A DNA stretch of 64,000 nucleotides from positions 620,001 to 684,000 of the forward strand of contig CAVTJP010000005.1 in NCBI GenBank assembly GCA_963735085.1, written 5' to 3'. Source of the stretch: DATJGR01 sp963735085. GTDB taxonomy: Bacteria > Pseudomonadota > Gammaproteobacteria > Pseudomonadales > Azotimanducaceae. This document shows, piece by piece, positions 1 through 8,264 of this stretch (within the stretch, counting starts at the first letter, position 1; every line of letters starts with the position of its first letter). The notes below the pieces were generated by a model, which was not told where the DNA came from, did not search any database, and saw only the letters and a list, made by a program, of their open reading frames with translations. Both the position numbers and the translations under genes were made by a program.

Positions 1-166
1 GATTGCGCACCCACAACGCGAGTTGATCGTCACCGCTCGCGTGCAGACTACCGTACGGCGACACGTGCGGATCGCCTTCGCGATCGACATATCCCAGCAC
101 AACCGCCACACCATCGCTCAACGCATTCACGAGGCGGTGCTTCAGGTCTTCGCTCAGTGTGATCAT
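1..166 (-). CDS. Pyridoxamine 5'-phosphate oxidase-fold protein, N-terminal part
   Basis: The reading frame starts at an ATG at 166 and runs off the left edge, so only about 55 residues are visible. They read MITLSEDLKHRL, then a DGVAVVLGYVD segment and DPHVSPYGSLH. This is the N-terminal strand pattern of PPOX/FMN split-barrel proteins, including the F420- or FMN-binding groups. A good Shine-Dalgarno sequence (GGAG) lies 9 bases upstream. The gene follows the small membrane-protein gene at 183-494 by 16 bases, so the two are probably one transcript. The substrate cannot be inferred, and the family call rests on a short fragment. Confidence 0.65.
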   Translation of the reverse strand, partial: MITLSEDLKHRLVNALSDGVAVVLGYVDREGDPHVSPYGSLHASGDDQLALWVRN

Positions 167-182
167 CGCTTGTCGTCTCCTG

Positions 183-494
183 TCAACTTTCGGGCGGCTG
201 GTATTTCTTGCTATCGGCGTCCGGCGGTGGCTCGTCTGGCGGCGGCTCGTCCGACGACTCAGGCACGCGCGATCCACGCGAGCGAACTTCCGCCAGCAAT
301 TCGCTGAGCAACCGTTGACTCTCCGCGAGGCTCGCATTCTGTTGGCGAAGGATCGTCTTCACACCGTAGATCGCAAATGGCAGAAATATCCATAGGATCA
401 ACGTGAGGATCAATAACAGGCTGAACAGCACCACCAGCCATCCAGGCGCCGATGAATACGTTTGAACCCACGACCATGTATCGTAGTTTTGCAT
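183..494 (-). CDS. Small single-pass membrane protein, unknown function
   Basis: A 103-residue protein. A short polar N-terminus (MQNYDTWSWVQTYSSAPGW) is followed by one strongly hydrophobic segment at about residues 18-45. A predicted amphipathic/coiled stretch follows (RQQNASLAESQRLLSELLAEV), and the tail is proline- and acid-rich. The arrangement fits an inner-membrane protein with a cytoplasmic coiled tail; no family was recognised. It sits 16 bases upstream of the PPOX-fold gene on the same strand, which supports it being a real gene. The region 495-661 separates it from the divergent msrA and should hold both promoters. Confidence 0.6.
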   Translation of the reverse strand: MQNYDTWSWVQTYSSAPGWLVVLFSLLLILTLILWIFLPFAIYGVKTILRQQNASLAESQRLLSELLAEVRSRGSRVPESSDEPPPDEPPPDADSKKYQPPES

Positions 495-661
495 ACCTCG
501 GCCCCTTCACGCTGAATGAACCCTGACAATGCTTCACACGCTCACGATCGGCAACTATCGCTCACCGCAAAACTGGTGGCACCGCTCGGTATGTAACCAT
601 GTAGCACGTTGCAGCGAACTTGCTATGTAGTTCGCTGAGATTCCGCTACTGGAGAATGTCG

Positions 662-1387
662 ATGCCGTTACCGTCGCTGTCACCCCTCAAATCGCACCGT
701 GCGCCGTTGATCGCTCTCGCACTCTCGGTGTGGTTCTCGCTGCTCGGCTGCGGGCAGGCACGCGCAGGCGATGTGGATTCCGTGCTGCCGGCACCGCGCG
801 TAGATGTCGCACCAGGTCCTGCGGGTGACTTGCAGACCGTAGTGTTTGCCGGTGGCTGCTTTTGGGGCGTTCAGGCGGTTTTTCAGCACGTGAAGGGTGT
901 GCATTCGGCGATTTCCGGCTACGCCGGCGGCAGCAGGCAGGACGCAGAGTATGAAATCGTCAGTTCGGGACGCACCGGTCACGCCGAATCGGTACAGGTT
1001 GAATTCGATCCCGCGCAGGTTTCGTACGGCGACCTGCTGAGGGTGTTCTTCTCGGTGGTCCATGATCCTACCGAGTTGAATCGTCAGGGGCCTGATCGCG
1101 GAACCCAGTATCGCTCCGCAATTTTCACGAGCAACGAAGACCAGGCGCGCGTTGCAAAGGCATACATCGCACAACTCGACGCGGCCAAGCTGTTCGATGC
1201 GCCGATCGTCACGATCGTATCGCCGCTGCACGGCTTCTATCGCGCCGAGCCTTACCATCAGGACTACGCCACGAAGCATCCGAACAATCCGTACATCGCG
1301 ATCAATGACGCACCGAAGGTGGTGGCGCTGCAAAGGGTGTACCCCGAGATGTATGTCGCGCAGCCCGTGCTGGTCAGCGCACGATAG
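662..1387 (+). CDS. msrA: Peptide-methionine (S)-S-oxide reductase MsrA, exported
   Basis: MsrA reduces the S-form of methionine sulfoxide in oxidised proteins. The catalytic motif GGCFWG is present with its cysteine at residue 66, followed by the family blocks GVHSAISGYAGG, HDPTELNRQGPDRGTQYRS and EPYHQDY. ATG 662 was chosen because GGAG at 651-654 has normal spacing to it; an upstream in-frame ATG at 656 lies too close. The N-terminus is a signal peptide with a lipobox-like SLLGC (cysteine 30), so the enzyme is predicted to act in the periplasm, perhaps as a lipoprotein. It stands alone between divergent and TetR genes. Confidence 0.93.
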   Translation: MPLPSLSPLKSHRAPLIALALSVWFSLLGCGQARAGDVDSVLPAPRVDVAPGPAGDLQTVVFAGGCFWGVQAVFQHVKGVHSAISGYAGGSRQDAEYEIVSSGRTGHAESVQVEFDPAQVSYGDLLRVFFSVVHDPTELNRQGPDRGTQYRSAIFTSNEDQARVAKAYIAQLDAAKLFDAPIVTIVSPLHGFYRAEPYHQDYATKHPNNPYIAINDAPKVVALQRVYPEMYVAQPVLVSAR

Positions 1388-1422
1388 CGAGCCGCTGCGA
1401 GATTCGATCGCCAAAGTAAGAT

Positions 1423-1445
1423 TGACTTACATACCATGTAAGTCA
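1423..1445. promoter_or_regulatory. Perfect 23-bp operator-like palindrome before the TetR gene
   Basis: TGACTTACAT and ATGTAAGTCA form perfect 10-base inverted arms around ACC. The palindrome ends 7 bases before the TTG start of the TetR gene at 1453. A further GTAAG at about 1416-1420 repeats part of the left arm in inverted order. TetR-type dimers bind palindromes of this size, so this is most likely the autoregulatory operator of the TetR gene and its coupled hydrolase gene. Binding itself is inferred from position and symmetry. Confidence 0.75.
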
Positions 1446-1452
1446 TACTCAC

Positions 1453-2103
1453 TTGCCAACAGAACTGCTGACGGCATCCGTGGCACGACGCATCAAACGA
1501 AAGCCTGCAGCGGTTTACCACCACGGCGACCTCCGAGAAGCGCTGATGGGCGCTGCCGCGAGCAGCATCGCAACCAATGGGGTCGACGCGCTGAAAGTTT
1601 CGGCGCTGGCAGAGCGCCTGGGCGTGACCAATGGCGCACCGTTCCGGCATTTCGAAAGCCGACTCGCGCTGCTCGTTGCCGTCGCCGAAGACGGCGTACA
1701 CCGCTTGATCGCCCGGATGGATGCGGCAGCCACAGGTATCGAAGACCCGCTCGAGCAGCAGCGCGCACGTGGCGTCGCCTATGTACGGTTTGCGATCGAA
1801 GAGCCGGGCTACTTTCGCGCATTGTCGCAAGCCGAAGTGATCGCGGCGTCACCGGTTTTGCAGCAGATCTCTGCAGCATCCGATGCTACGCTCGATGCGG
1901 TGCTCGGACGACGCCGCAAAGGTGCGTCGAGTCCCGACATCGTGTTCCGCAGCGCCGGAATGCTCGCCGCGCAGGCACTGGCCTATGGCCTGGCTCGAAT
2001 GATCACCGACGGGCTACTTGGCAACATCAGCCCGGCCCAGGCCGAACGCCTCGCCCACGAGGTTACCGGCGTCCTCGGCGTCGGACTGAGAGCTGAAAAA
2101 TGA
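1453..2103 (+). CDS. TetR-family transcriptional regulator
   Basis: A 216-residue protein with an N-terminal TetR DNA-binding domain. Its helix-turn-helix is the segment around LKVSALAERLGVTNGAPFRHF (residues about 47-67), preceded by YHHGDLREALMGAA, a typical first helix. The C-terminal half is a WHG-type ligand-binding domain. The start is a TTG at 1453, since no ATG or GTG is nearby in frame. The stop overlaps the ATG of the downstream CocE-type hydrolase by four bases (ATGA), so the two are translated together. A perfect palindrome at 1423-1445 suggests autorepression. The likely role is ligand-responsive control of the hydrolase. Confidence 0.88.
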   Translation: MPTELLTASVARRIKRKPAAVYHHGDLREALMGAAASSIATNGVDALKVSALAERLGVTNGAPFRHFESRLALLVAVAEDGVHRLIARMDAAATGIEDPLEQQRARGVAYVRFAIEEPGYFRALSQAEVIAASPVLQQISAASDATLDAVLGRRRKGASSPDIVFRSAGMLAAQALAYGLARMITDGLLGNISPAQAERLAHEVTGVLGVGLRAEK

Positions 2104-3800
2104 AGCGTGGAGCGAAGATCGCGGGCATTTTCGTGGTGGCTCTGACAGCGCTGCTCGGTGGCGCTGGCATCGCAATTCAAATGCTGCAGCCCGACCGACC
2201 TGCAGTGCGGGTGAGCCGGCCGCAAGTGGCGATGCGTGATGGCGTGAAACTCGCGATCGACGCGATCCTGCCGGAGCCAACGCCTGCCTCGCGCGTGCCG
2301 GTCGTGCTGTATCAGACCCGTTACTGGCGCAGTTTCGCGCTGCGGTTCCCCGAGCAACAGGGCGTGCCGCCGGTTGGCCCGCGCGGTGACGTCGTCGATC
2401 GCCTCATCGCGGCCGGCTACGGCGTAGTTGTTGCCGACGTGCGCGGTACCGGCGCATCGGAGGGCACCTGGCCGCGGCCGTGGTCCGAAGACGAGGTGGC
2501 GGATGCAAGCGAACTGATCGCATGGATCGCCGCGCAACCTTTTTGTGATGGACGCATCGGCGCCGCTGGGTTGTCGTACGAAGGCACAACCGCGTTGCTG
2601 TCCGCGACGACGACGAACCCGGCGCTGAAGGCGGTACTCGCGCGCGAAATCGAATGGAATGTGGTCGACGAACTGATCGCGCCGGGCGGTGTGCGAAACT
2701 TGTCGTTCGTTTCGGCGTGGGGACGCAGTGTCGGTGAACTCGATCGCAATCACCCGCCGGAGTTCTTTCCGACCGCGGCTCGGTTCATCCTCACCGGCGT
2801 GCACCCAGTCGACGGCGACGCCGACGGCAGCCGCCTTGCAGCGACCGTCGCCGCCCGACGCGTTGCCGATGTTGCTAACGATGTCAAAGAGGTGCGCGGC
2901 GGCGCCGATTGGTTTGCCGGCGTTACCGCGTCAGCCGTCGGGCCGTCGGCGCATGCCGCGGCGCTCTCGCGAACGCGGGCGGCTGTCGGTCTCTGGGGCG
3001 GCTGGTGGGACGGTGCTACCGCAGATGCGGTGCTGCGCGCCGATCGCGCGATGCCGCTCGCCGAAGCCGTGATCGGGCCATGGACACACGAAGGCGACGC
3101 ATCGGCGAGCCCATTCGGTTCACATCCCGGTTCCACGGTTGATTTCGACGACGTCGTCGCGTTTTTCGATCGTTACCTGAAGGGCACCGTGGTATCCGCA
3201 CCGAAGCGCCGTTGGTGGGTCGCCGGGCTCGGGCTGTGGCGCGACGGCGATGCCTGGCCAACCACTACGCCGATGACATTATCTCTTGGCTCCGCCTACA
3301 CGCTGTCTGGCAACCTTTCCGCCCAAGAGGCGCCGCTCGATGCGCGCCTCGACGTGGACTTTTCCGCCACGACCGGAACGAACAACCGTTGGATGGCCGG
3401 CCTGCTGCACCCGGTGGACAGTGGCGACCGCTCCAAAGCACGCGGCTTGATGTCGTTCGACGGCGCAATGCTGACGAATCCGTTGTCTGTGTTCGGCCCG
3501 CCGGTCCTCCGCTGCCAAGCGGCACTGGACGGCGACTCGGCGGCATTGTTTGCGTACCTCGAAACCATCGCGGCGGATGGGCGGGTACGGCTGCTCACCG
3601 AAGGTGTCGCGCGGATTGGCAGCGGTCCGGTCGAGATTCGGCTGCGGCCGATCGCATTTGAACTACCGGCAGGCTCCGCGCTGCGTGTGTCGTTCGCGGG
3701 CGCAGATGCCGACACGTTCGAGCGCGTGCCCGGCGACGGTCCGCGCGCGATTACGTTGCGTGCGCCCTGCCGGATCCAGCTGCCGACCGTCGAGCACTAG
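2100..3800 (+). CDS. CocE/NonD family serine hydrolase (S15 peptidase fold)
   Basis: A 566-residue alpha/beta hydrolase of the X-Pro dipeptidyl-peptidase/cocaine-esterase group. Visible marks are YQTRYWR near the N-terminus, ADVRGTGASEGTW, the nucleophile elbow GAAGLSYEG (serine in GLSYEG), and GPWTHEG supplying the catalytic histidine. The C-terminal part is the jelly-roll domain typical of the group. An N-terminal hydrophobic helix (residues about 7-27) makes it membrane-anchored or exported. It overlaps the TetR gene by four bases and is presumably its target. The natural ester or amide substrate is unknown. Confidence 0.85.
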   Translation: MKRGAKIAGIFVVALTALLGGAGIAIQMLQPDRPAVRVSRPQVAMRDGVKLAIDAILPEPTPASRVPVVLYQTRYWRSFALRFPEQQGVPPVGPRGDVVDRLIAAGYGVVVADVRGTGASEGTWPRPWSEDEVADASELIAWIAAQPFCDGRIGAAGLSYEGTTALLSATTTNPALKAVLAREIEWNVVDELIAPGGVRNLSFVSAWGRSVGELDRNHPPEFFPTAARFILTGVHPVDGDADGSRLAATVAARRVADVANDVKEVRGGADWFAGVTASAVGPSAHAAALSRTRAAVGLWGGWWDGATADAVLRADRAMPLAEAVIGPWTHEGDASASPFGSHPGSTVDFDDVVAFFDRYLKGTVVSAPKRRWWVAGLGLWRDGDAWPTTTPMTLSLGSAYTLSGNLSAQEAPLDARLDVDFSATTGTNNRWMAGLLHPVDSGDRSKARGLMSFDGAMLTNPLSVFGPPVLRCQAALDGDSAALFAYLETIAADGRVRLLTEGVARIGSGPVEIRLRPIAFELPAGSALRVSFAGADADTFERVPGDGPRAITLRAPCRIQLPTVEH

Positions 3801-3829
3801 CGGGCCGTTTTTCAACGCCTGCCAGGCGA

Positions 3830-4555
3830 CTACCGCGCGTGCAAGCCACCATCGACGATGAACTCGGCGCCGGTGCAGTAGGAACTGTCCGCACTGGCAA
3901 GAAACAATGCAACGGTGGCCACTTCGCTGGCTGCTGCGGTGCGGCCGAGCGGTACGCCACGCGTCATCCGCTCGAGGTCCGTCGGCAACTGATCCAACAT
4001 ATCGGTTTCGATGAGGCCCGGATGGATCGAGTTGACGCGTACGCCATGGCGCGCGAGTTCCACCGCGGCAGTCTTGGTCATGCCACGCACCGCCCACTTC
4101 GAGGTGCCGTACGCAAAAGCGCCGGCAGCGGCCTGCAAGCCCGCCAGCGACGAGATGTTGATGATGCTGCCGCCTGCGTCACGCATCGACGGCGCCACTG
4201 CACGCATGCCGAGGAACACGCCAACGCAGTTCACATCCATCACGGTCTTGAATTCTTCCAGCGACGTGTCGCGCATGCGATTGGAGCGGAAGATGCCGGC
4301 ATTGTTCACCAGCACGTCGATTCGGCCGTCGCGCCCCACGATCTCGGCGACGAGTGCGGCCCACTCCGACTCGCTGCGCACATCGAGGTGACGATAGGTG
4401 CCCTCGATGGCGCGCGCCGTGGTGTCGCCAACGTCATCCAGCACATCGGTGAGCCACACGGTGGCGCCTTCGCTCGCGAACAGTCGCGCTTCTTCGGCGC
4501 CTTGACCGCGGGCCGCACCGGTAATCAGACAAACCTTGCCGTCGAGTCGTCCCAT
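3830..4555 (-). CDS. Short-chain dehydrogenase/reductase
   Basis: A classical SDR of 241 residues. It has the cofactor motif TGAARGQG near residue 13, NNAG after strand 4, the catalytic serine in NISSLAG, and YGTSK with the tyrosine and lysine. The Asp in LTDV after beta-2 argues for NAD(H) rather than NADP(H). ATG 4555 begins the normal family N-terminus (MGRLDGKVCLITG), so the longer upstream frame is not used. It converges with the CocE-type gene, leaving 29 bases between stops. The closest recognised pattern is hydroxysteroid-dehydrogenase-like SDRs; the substrate is not determinable. Confidence 0.88.
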   Translation of the reverse strand: MGRLDGKVCLITGAARGQGAEEARLFASEGATVWLTDVLDDVGDTTARAIEGTYRHLDVRSESEWAALVAEIVGRDGRIDVLVNNAGIFRSNRMRDTSLEEFKTVMDVNCVGVFLGMRAVAPSMRDAGGSIINISSLAGLQAAAGAFAYGTSKWAVRGMTKTAAVELARHGVRVNSIHPGLIETDMLDQLPTDLERMTRGVPLGRTAAASEVATVALFLASADSSYCTGAEFIVDGGLHAR

Positions 4556-4691
4556 CGAGCATTGCCTCGTGCTTTTGGAACGGATGGTACGCTCCGATCG
4601 CCTTTTTCCAGAGTCCTTGCGGGGCTCCCGCTTGCGTTCGAGTGGTCGTAACATCCAGCGCCAGGGCGATACCGCACGCGCGGAGGGGACC

Positions 4692-5453
4692 ATGCAACAT
4701 CACGCACTTGACGCCCACGCACAACTCGAACCTACCGCACCTCGCACATCGGTAGTACGCAGGGTTCTTCTGCATGGCGCATGTCTGCTGATTGCGCTCA
4801 TGTGCTTGGTTGGATACGCGGTCCTCAAGAGCCGTGGGCTATCGAGTGCATCGGTTGCGAGCCTGATCGCGGCAGCAGGCTTCGGCTTCGTGCCGCTGCG
4901 TGACCTGCTGCGGGTCGCCTTTTCAATCGAAAGCAAGGCACTGCATTTGGTCCACGCCCTCGGAGGTCTGGCGCTGGTCGCGCTACCGCTTACCGGCGTG
5001 GTATCGGGCACCGGCGTGCTCACTCACACGGCCATGGCGCCGTTCGCAATCATGGGTGCCGCGCAGGCACTGATGCACTCGAACCATCCGCGCAATGCCA
5101 CGCAGGCAGCGGCGCTGCAACGTTTCGTGTCCAGTCTGCCGGAACTTGCGCAGTTCAGTTCCAAGAACCTCGCCTCGCCGGAGAACGCGACGCGCGCGGT
5201 CGCGGTGCTGTCTGACATTGTTGCCAAAGCGCAGGCTCTGGGCGAGACCGAACTCGAGGCCGATCCCGCGTTTCAAAGTGCGTTCCGTCGCGTGTCGACG
5301 CAATTCGGTACGAATCTCGAGTTGGACGCCGTTGATCTCGCGTTGAACAAACTCGAATCGAACCCCGCCACCGCGGGCGCTGCCGCGCGCTTGCGCAAAC
5401 AAGTCGCAACAGCACGAACTATGTTCAAGGCCGCGCCTCGAAGATCAGATTGA
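4692..5453 (+). CDS. Membrane protein of unknown function
   Basis: A 253-residue protein. ATG 4692 was chosen because GGAGGGG lies just upstream. Two or three hydrophobic segments occupy the first half (about residues 24-42, 47-65 and 85-115, the last with LVHALGGLALVALPLTGVV). They are followed by a soluble alanine-rich helical half, ending in KLESNPATAGAAARLRKQVATA. No family was recognised. Its 3' end overlaps the 3' end of the convergent methyltransferase gene by 29 bases, so both stop codons lie inside the neighbouring reading frame. Confidence 0.65.
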   Translation: MQHHALDAHAQLEPTAPRTSVVRRVLLHGACLLIALMCLVGYAVLKSRGLSSASVASLIAAAGFGFVPLRDLLRVAFSIESKALHLVHALGGLALVALPLTGVVSGTGVLTHTAMAPFAIMGAAQALMHSNHPRNATQAAALQRFVSSLPELAQFSSKNLASPENATRAVAVLSDIVAKAQALGETELEADPAFQSAFRRVSTQFGTNLELDAVDLALNKLESNPATAGAAARLRKQVATARTMFKAAPRRSD

Positions 5454-6480
5454 ACGGCGTTTCGGCCGCGCGCCGAAACCGGCTGAAACCGCCTTCACTA
5501 ACGACCGAACGCAGGCGCGCCTCACCGGCCTGCGCGCCGAGACAGAGGCCAACTTCCTGTGATCGCGACGCCGGTGTGCAGATGCAGGTCGACGCCGAAT
5601 AGAAAATCCGGCCGATCGGATTCAGGTTTTCCTCCAGGGCGTCGCCCGCATGAGGTTCGACGATCATCCATGTGCCATCGGGCTTCAGCGTTTCCCGCAC
5701 ATGCTTGGATGCGCCGACCGGATCGCCCATGTCGTGCAGACAATCGAACACCGCAACGAAATCGTATTCGCGACCGGGAAAATCCTTGGCCTTCGCCACC
5801 TCGAACGTAACGCGGTCTGCCAGGCCGGCGCTGGCGGCCGACTCCCTCGCGTGCTGTATCGACGGCTCGTGATAATCGAAGCCGGTGAACGTCGATGCAG
5901 GAAACGCCTGCGCCATGATCAACGTGGAAGCGCCGTGACCGCAGCCCACGTCCGCGACCCGGGCGCCCGCCTTCAGCTTCTTCTCCACACCGTGGAGCGA
6001 TGGAATCCAGCTGCTGACGAGGTTCGCCGCATATCCCGGTCTGAAGAATCTCTCGGTACCGGCAAACAGTGCCGGATGCTGTTCATGCCAACCCAGACCC
6101 CGGCCGCTTCGAAATGCTTCGATCAGCTTCGGCACCGCTGCAAATGTCGCCATCGCGAGTTGAAATGCGCCCGGGATGAATGCGGGGCTGCCTTCGACTG
6201 CAAGTGCCAGCGCCTGTTCTTCGGAGAGGCTGAAGCGCTGTGTCGTCGCATCGTAGTTCGCATAGCCACTGGCCGCCTGCGCGGAAAGCCATTCCAGTAC
6301 GTAGCGCGCATCCGTGCCGGTGCTGCTCGCCAGTTCATCGGCCCTCATCGGGCTTTGGGCCAACGCCTTGTACAGACCAAGCTGGTCACCGATCACAACG
6401 GTCGATGCGTGCGCCACGGCACCCAGGTCGCGCACGAAGTTGTCCATGAATTGGTTGAGTTTGCGTTCGTCGATCGCCAT
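5425..6480 (-). CDS. Class I SAM-dependent methyltransferase (Rv2258c-like)
   Basis: A 351-residue protein. A winged-helix-like N-terminal domain (GLYKALAQSPMRADELASSTG) is followed by a Rossmann methyltransferase domain. Motif I is VADVGCGHGAS, then FTGFDYHEPSIQHA, and DFVAVFDCLHDMGDP is the post-IV region. The layout matches the small-molecule methyltransferases related to mycobacterial Rv2258c, which resemble O-methyltransferases. GAGGAG upstream of ATG 6480 supports the start. The methyl acceptor is unknown. It overlaps the convergent membrane-protein gene by 29 bases. Confidence 0.85.
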   Translation of the reverse strand: MAIDERKLNQFMDNFVRDLGAVAHASTVVIGDQLGLYKALAQSPMRADELASSTGTDARYVLEWLSAQAASGYANYDATTQRFSLSEEQALALAVEGSPAFIPGAFQLAMATFAAVPKLIEAFRSGRGLGWHEQHPALFAGTERFFRPGYAANLVSSWIPSLHGVEKKLKAGARVADVGCGHGASTLIMAQAFPASTFTGFDYHEPSIQHARESAASAGLADRVTFEVAKAKDFPGREYDFVAVFDCLHDMGDPVGASKHVRETLKPDGTWMIVEPHAGDALEENLNPIGRIFYSASTCICTPASRSQEVGLCLGAQAGEARLRSVVSEGGFSRFRRAAETPFNLIFEARP

Positions 6481-6646
6481 GGTTTGCTCCTCATCAGTGA
6501 TGGATGGAAACCGGGCTGGACCGAACTGCCTGGATACGCGAATCGTTCCAGCCGACCTCTAATCGCACGGTGAGCACGCTCGAGGCGGCTCGACACTAGA
6601 CCGCGCACTTTAGGCCGTCAACGGCGGTTGAAACGCGGCCGCAGGC

Positions 6647-6697
6647 GCGGCGCGCGATCGAGGCTCGTCTCGACAACCTCGTGTGACCGCGCGCCGC
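6647..6697 (-). terminator. Nested hairpin downstream of htrA
   Basis: GCGGCGCGCG (6647-6656) and CGCGCGCCGC (6688-6697) are perfect 10-base inverted arms. They enclose a second pair, CGAGG (6659-6663) and CCTCG (6677-6681). The structure begins 9 bases past the htrA stop codon. No long T-run follows, so it may act as a strong hairpin or mRNA 3'-end protector rather than a classical intrinsic terminator. Confidence 0.5.
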
Positions 6698-6705
6698 ACC
6701 GGGCG

Positions 6706-8193
6706 TCAACCCAGTTCCACGGGTACGAAGATTCGCGAATCGCCACGCTGAATCAGCAGCGCCACCTGCTTGTCGTGTTTATGAACGATTTGGCTCAGCT
6801 GACGCGCACTGTTCACCGGTGCACCATCCGCCGAGAGCACGATGTCGCCCGACTGGATACCCGCATCCGCCGCGGGTCCGCGTGCGTGTTCAACCAGCAA
6901 ACCACCCGACACGTCCGCCTGGTTGCGCTCATCCGGTGTCAGCGGACGCACGCTGAGGCCGAGGCGGCCGCCGTTCCCGCTGGCGGAACTGCCGCCGCCG
7001 CTGGAGGCAACTTGTTCAGCATTGCCCAATGTGGCCGCGATCGTCCGGTGTTTGCCGTTTCGCCAGACGTCCAGCGTAACCGTCGAATCCGGCTTGGCCA
7101 TGCCGATCTTTGCAGACAGATCGCCGGCGCTGCTCACCGAATCACCGTTGACCTTGAGTATCACGTCGCCGGGCTTGATGCCCGCGCGCATCGCAGCACT
7201 ATCCGGTTCGACCTTCGCGACGAGCGCCCCGGACAGTTGATCAAGATTGAACGATTCCGCCAGCGATTGCGTCACCGGCTGGACCTCCACACCGAGCCGC
7301 GCATGTTCGACCTTGCCGTTCGAAGCGAGCTGATCTTCGATGTGCATTGCGACGTTGATCGGAATCGCAAACGACAAACCCTCGTAGCCGCCGGTGTTGG
7401 TGTAGATCTGCGAGTTGATACCGACCACGGCGCCGCTCGAATCGAACAGCGGGCCGCCGGAGTTGCCGGGATTCACCGCGACGTCGGTCTGGATGAACGG
7501 CACATATGAGTCGCCCGGCAACGAACGGCCCTTAGCACTGACGATGCCAGCCGATGCGCTTTCTTCGAAGCCATACGGTTGACCGATGGCAAGCACGTAG
7601 TCGCCAACCTCGAGCCGATTGGAATTACCGATGCGTACCGTCGGCAGATTGTGCGCATCGATCTTCAGCACGGCGATATCCGTGACCTTGTCGATACCCA
7701 GCACCTTCGCTTTGAACTCGCGCCGATCGTCAAGCTTCACGGTCACCCGCTTCGCATCGCGCACGACGTGCGCGTTGGTCAGAATCAACCCGTCTGCACT
7801 GACGATGAAGCCCGAACCGAGCGCATGCTCTTCAACGTTGCCGCGCGGAATCGGCAACTGTCGGAAGAACTGGAAGAACGGATCATTTCCGAACGGGCTG
7901 TTGCCGCCACCAAAAGGCCCATTGACGGCGCCGCCGTCGTTGACCGCCACTTCGCTTTCTGTGGTGATACCGACGACCGCCGGGCCACTCTGCTTCACGA
8001 TGGCGCGATAGTTCGGCGCCGTTCCGAGTGGAATCGGTCCCTGCGGCACGGGTGCTGCCGGCATGGCCGCCGCTTCGTCCGGCGCGGGTGCTGCGTTTGC
8101 CTTCACCAGAAACGGCGCTGACCATCCACCCGCCGCCCCGACCACAAGCAACGCGGCCGCAGCGATAGCAATGGTTGTTTTTTTGAGTTGCAT
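6706..8193 (-). CDS. htrA: Do-family periplasmic serine protease (HtrA/DegP/MucD)
   Basis: A 495-residue periplasmic protease-chaperone that degrades misfolded envelope proteins. It has an N-terminal signal peptide (MQLKKTTIAIAAAALLVV), then a trypsin-like domain with histidine 142 in LTNAHVV, aspartate 172 in TDIAVLKID and serine 245 in NPGNSGGP. Two PDZ domains fill residues about 280-375 and 400-490. AAGGAGG before ATG 8193 fixes the start over an upstream in-frame ATG. It lies 71 bases behind a sensor kinase gene on the same strand, so it is probably the end of a stress-response operon. Confidence 0.95.
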   Translation of the reverse strand: MQLKKTTIAIAAAALLVVGAAGGWSAPFLVKANAAPAPDEAAAMPAAPVPQGPIPLGTAPNYRAIVKQSGPAVVGITTESEVAVNDGGAVNGPFGGGNSPFGNDPFFQFFRQLPIPRGNVEEHALGSGFIVSADGLILTNAHVVRDAKRVTVKLDDRREFKAKVLGIDKVTDIAVLKIDAHNLPTVRIGNSNRLEVGDYVLAIGQPYGFEESASAGIVSAKGRSLPGDSYVPFIQTDVAVNPGNSGGPLFDSSGAVVGINSQIYTNTGGYEGLSFAIPINVAMHIEDQLASNGKVEHARLGVEVQPVTQSLAESFNLDQLSGALVAKVEPDSAAMRAGIKPGDVILKVNGDSVSSAGDLSAKIGMAKPDSTVTLDVWRNGKHRTIAATLGNAEQVASSGGGSSASGNGGRLGLSVRPLTPDERNQADVSGGLLVEHARGPAADAGIQSGDIVLSADGAPVNSARQLSQIVHKHDKQVALLIQRGDSRIFVPVELG

Positions 8194-8264
8194 GAGAGCC
8201 TCCTTGGCTGTTTGCACTGACTATCGATCAGCAGACAGCTTCGGCGCTCCGACTTAAGCCAACC

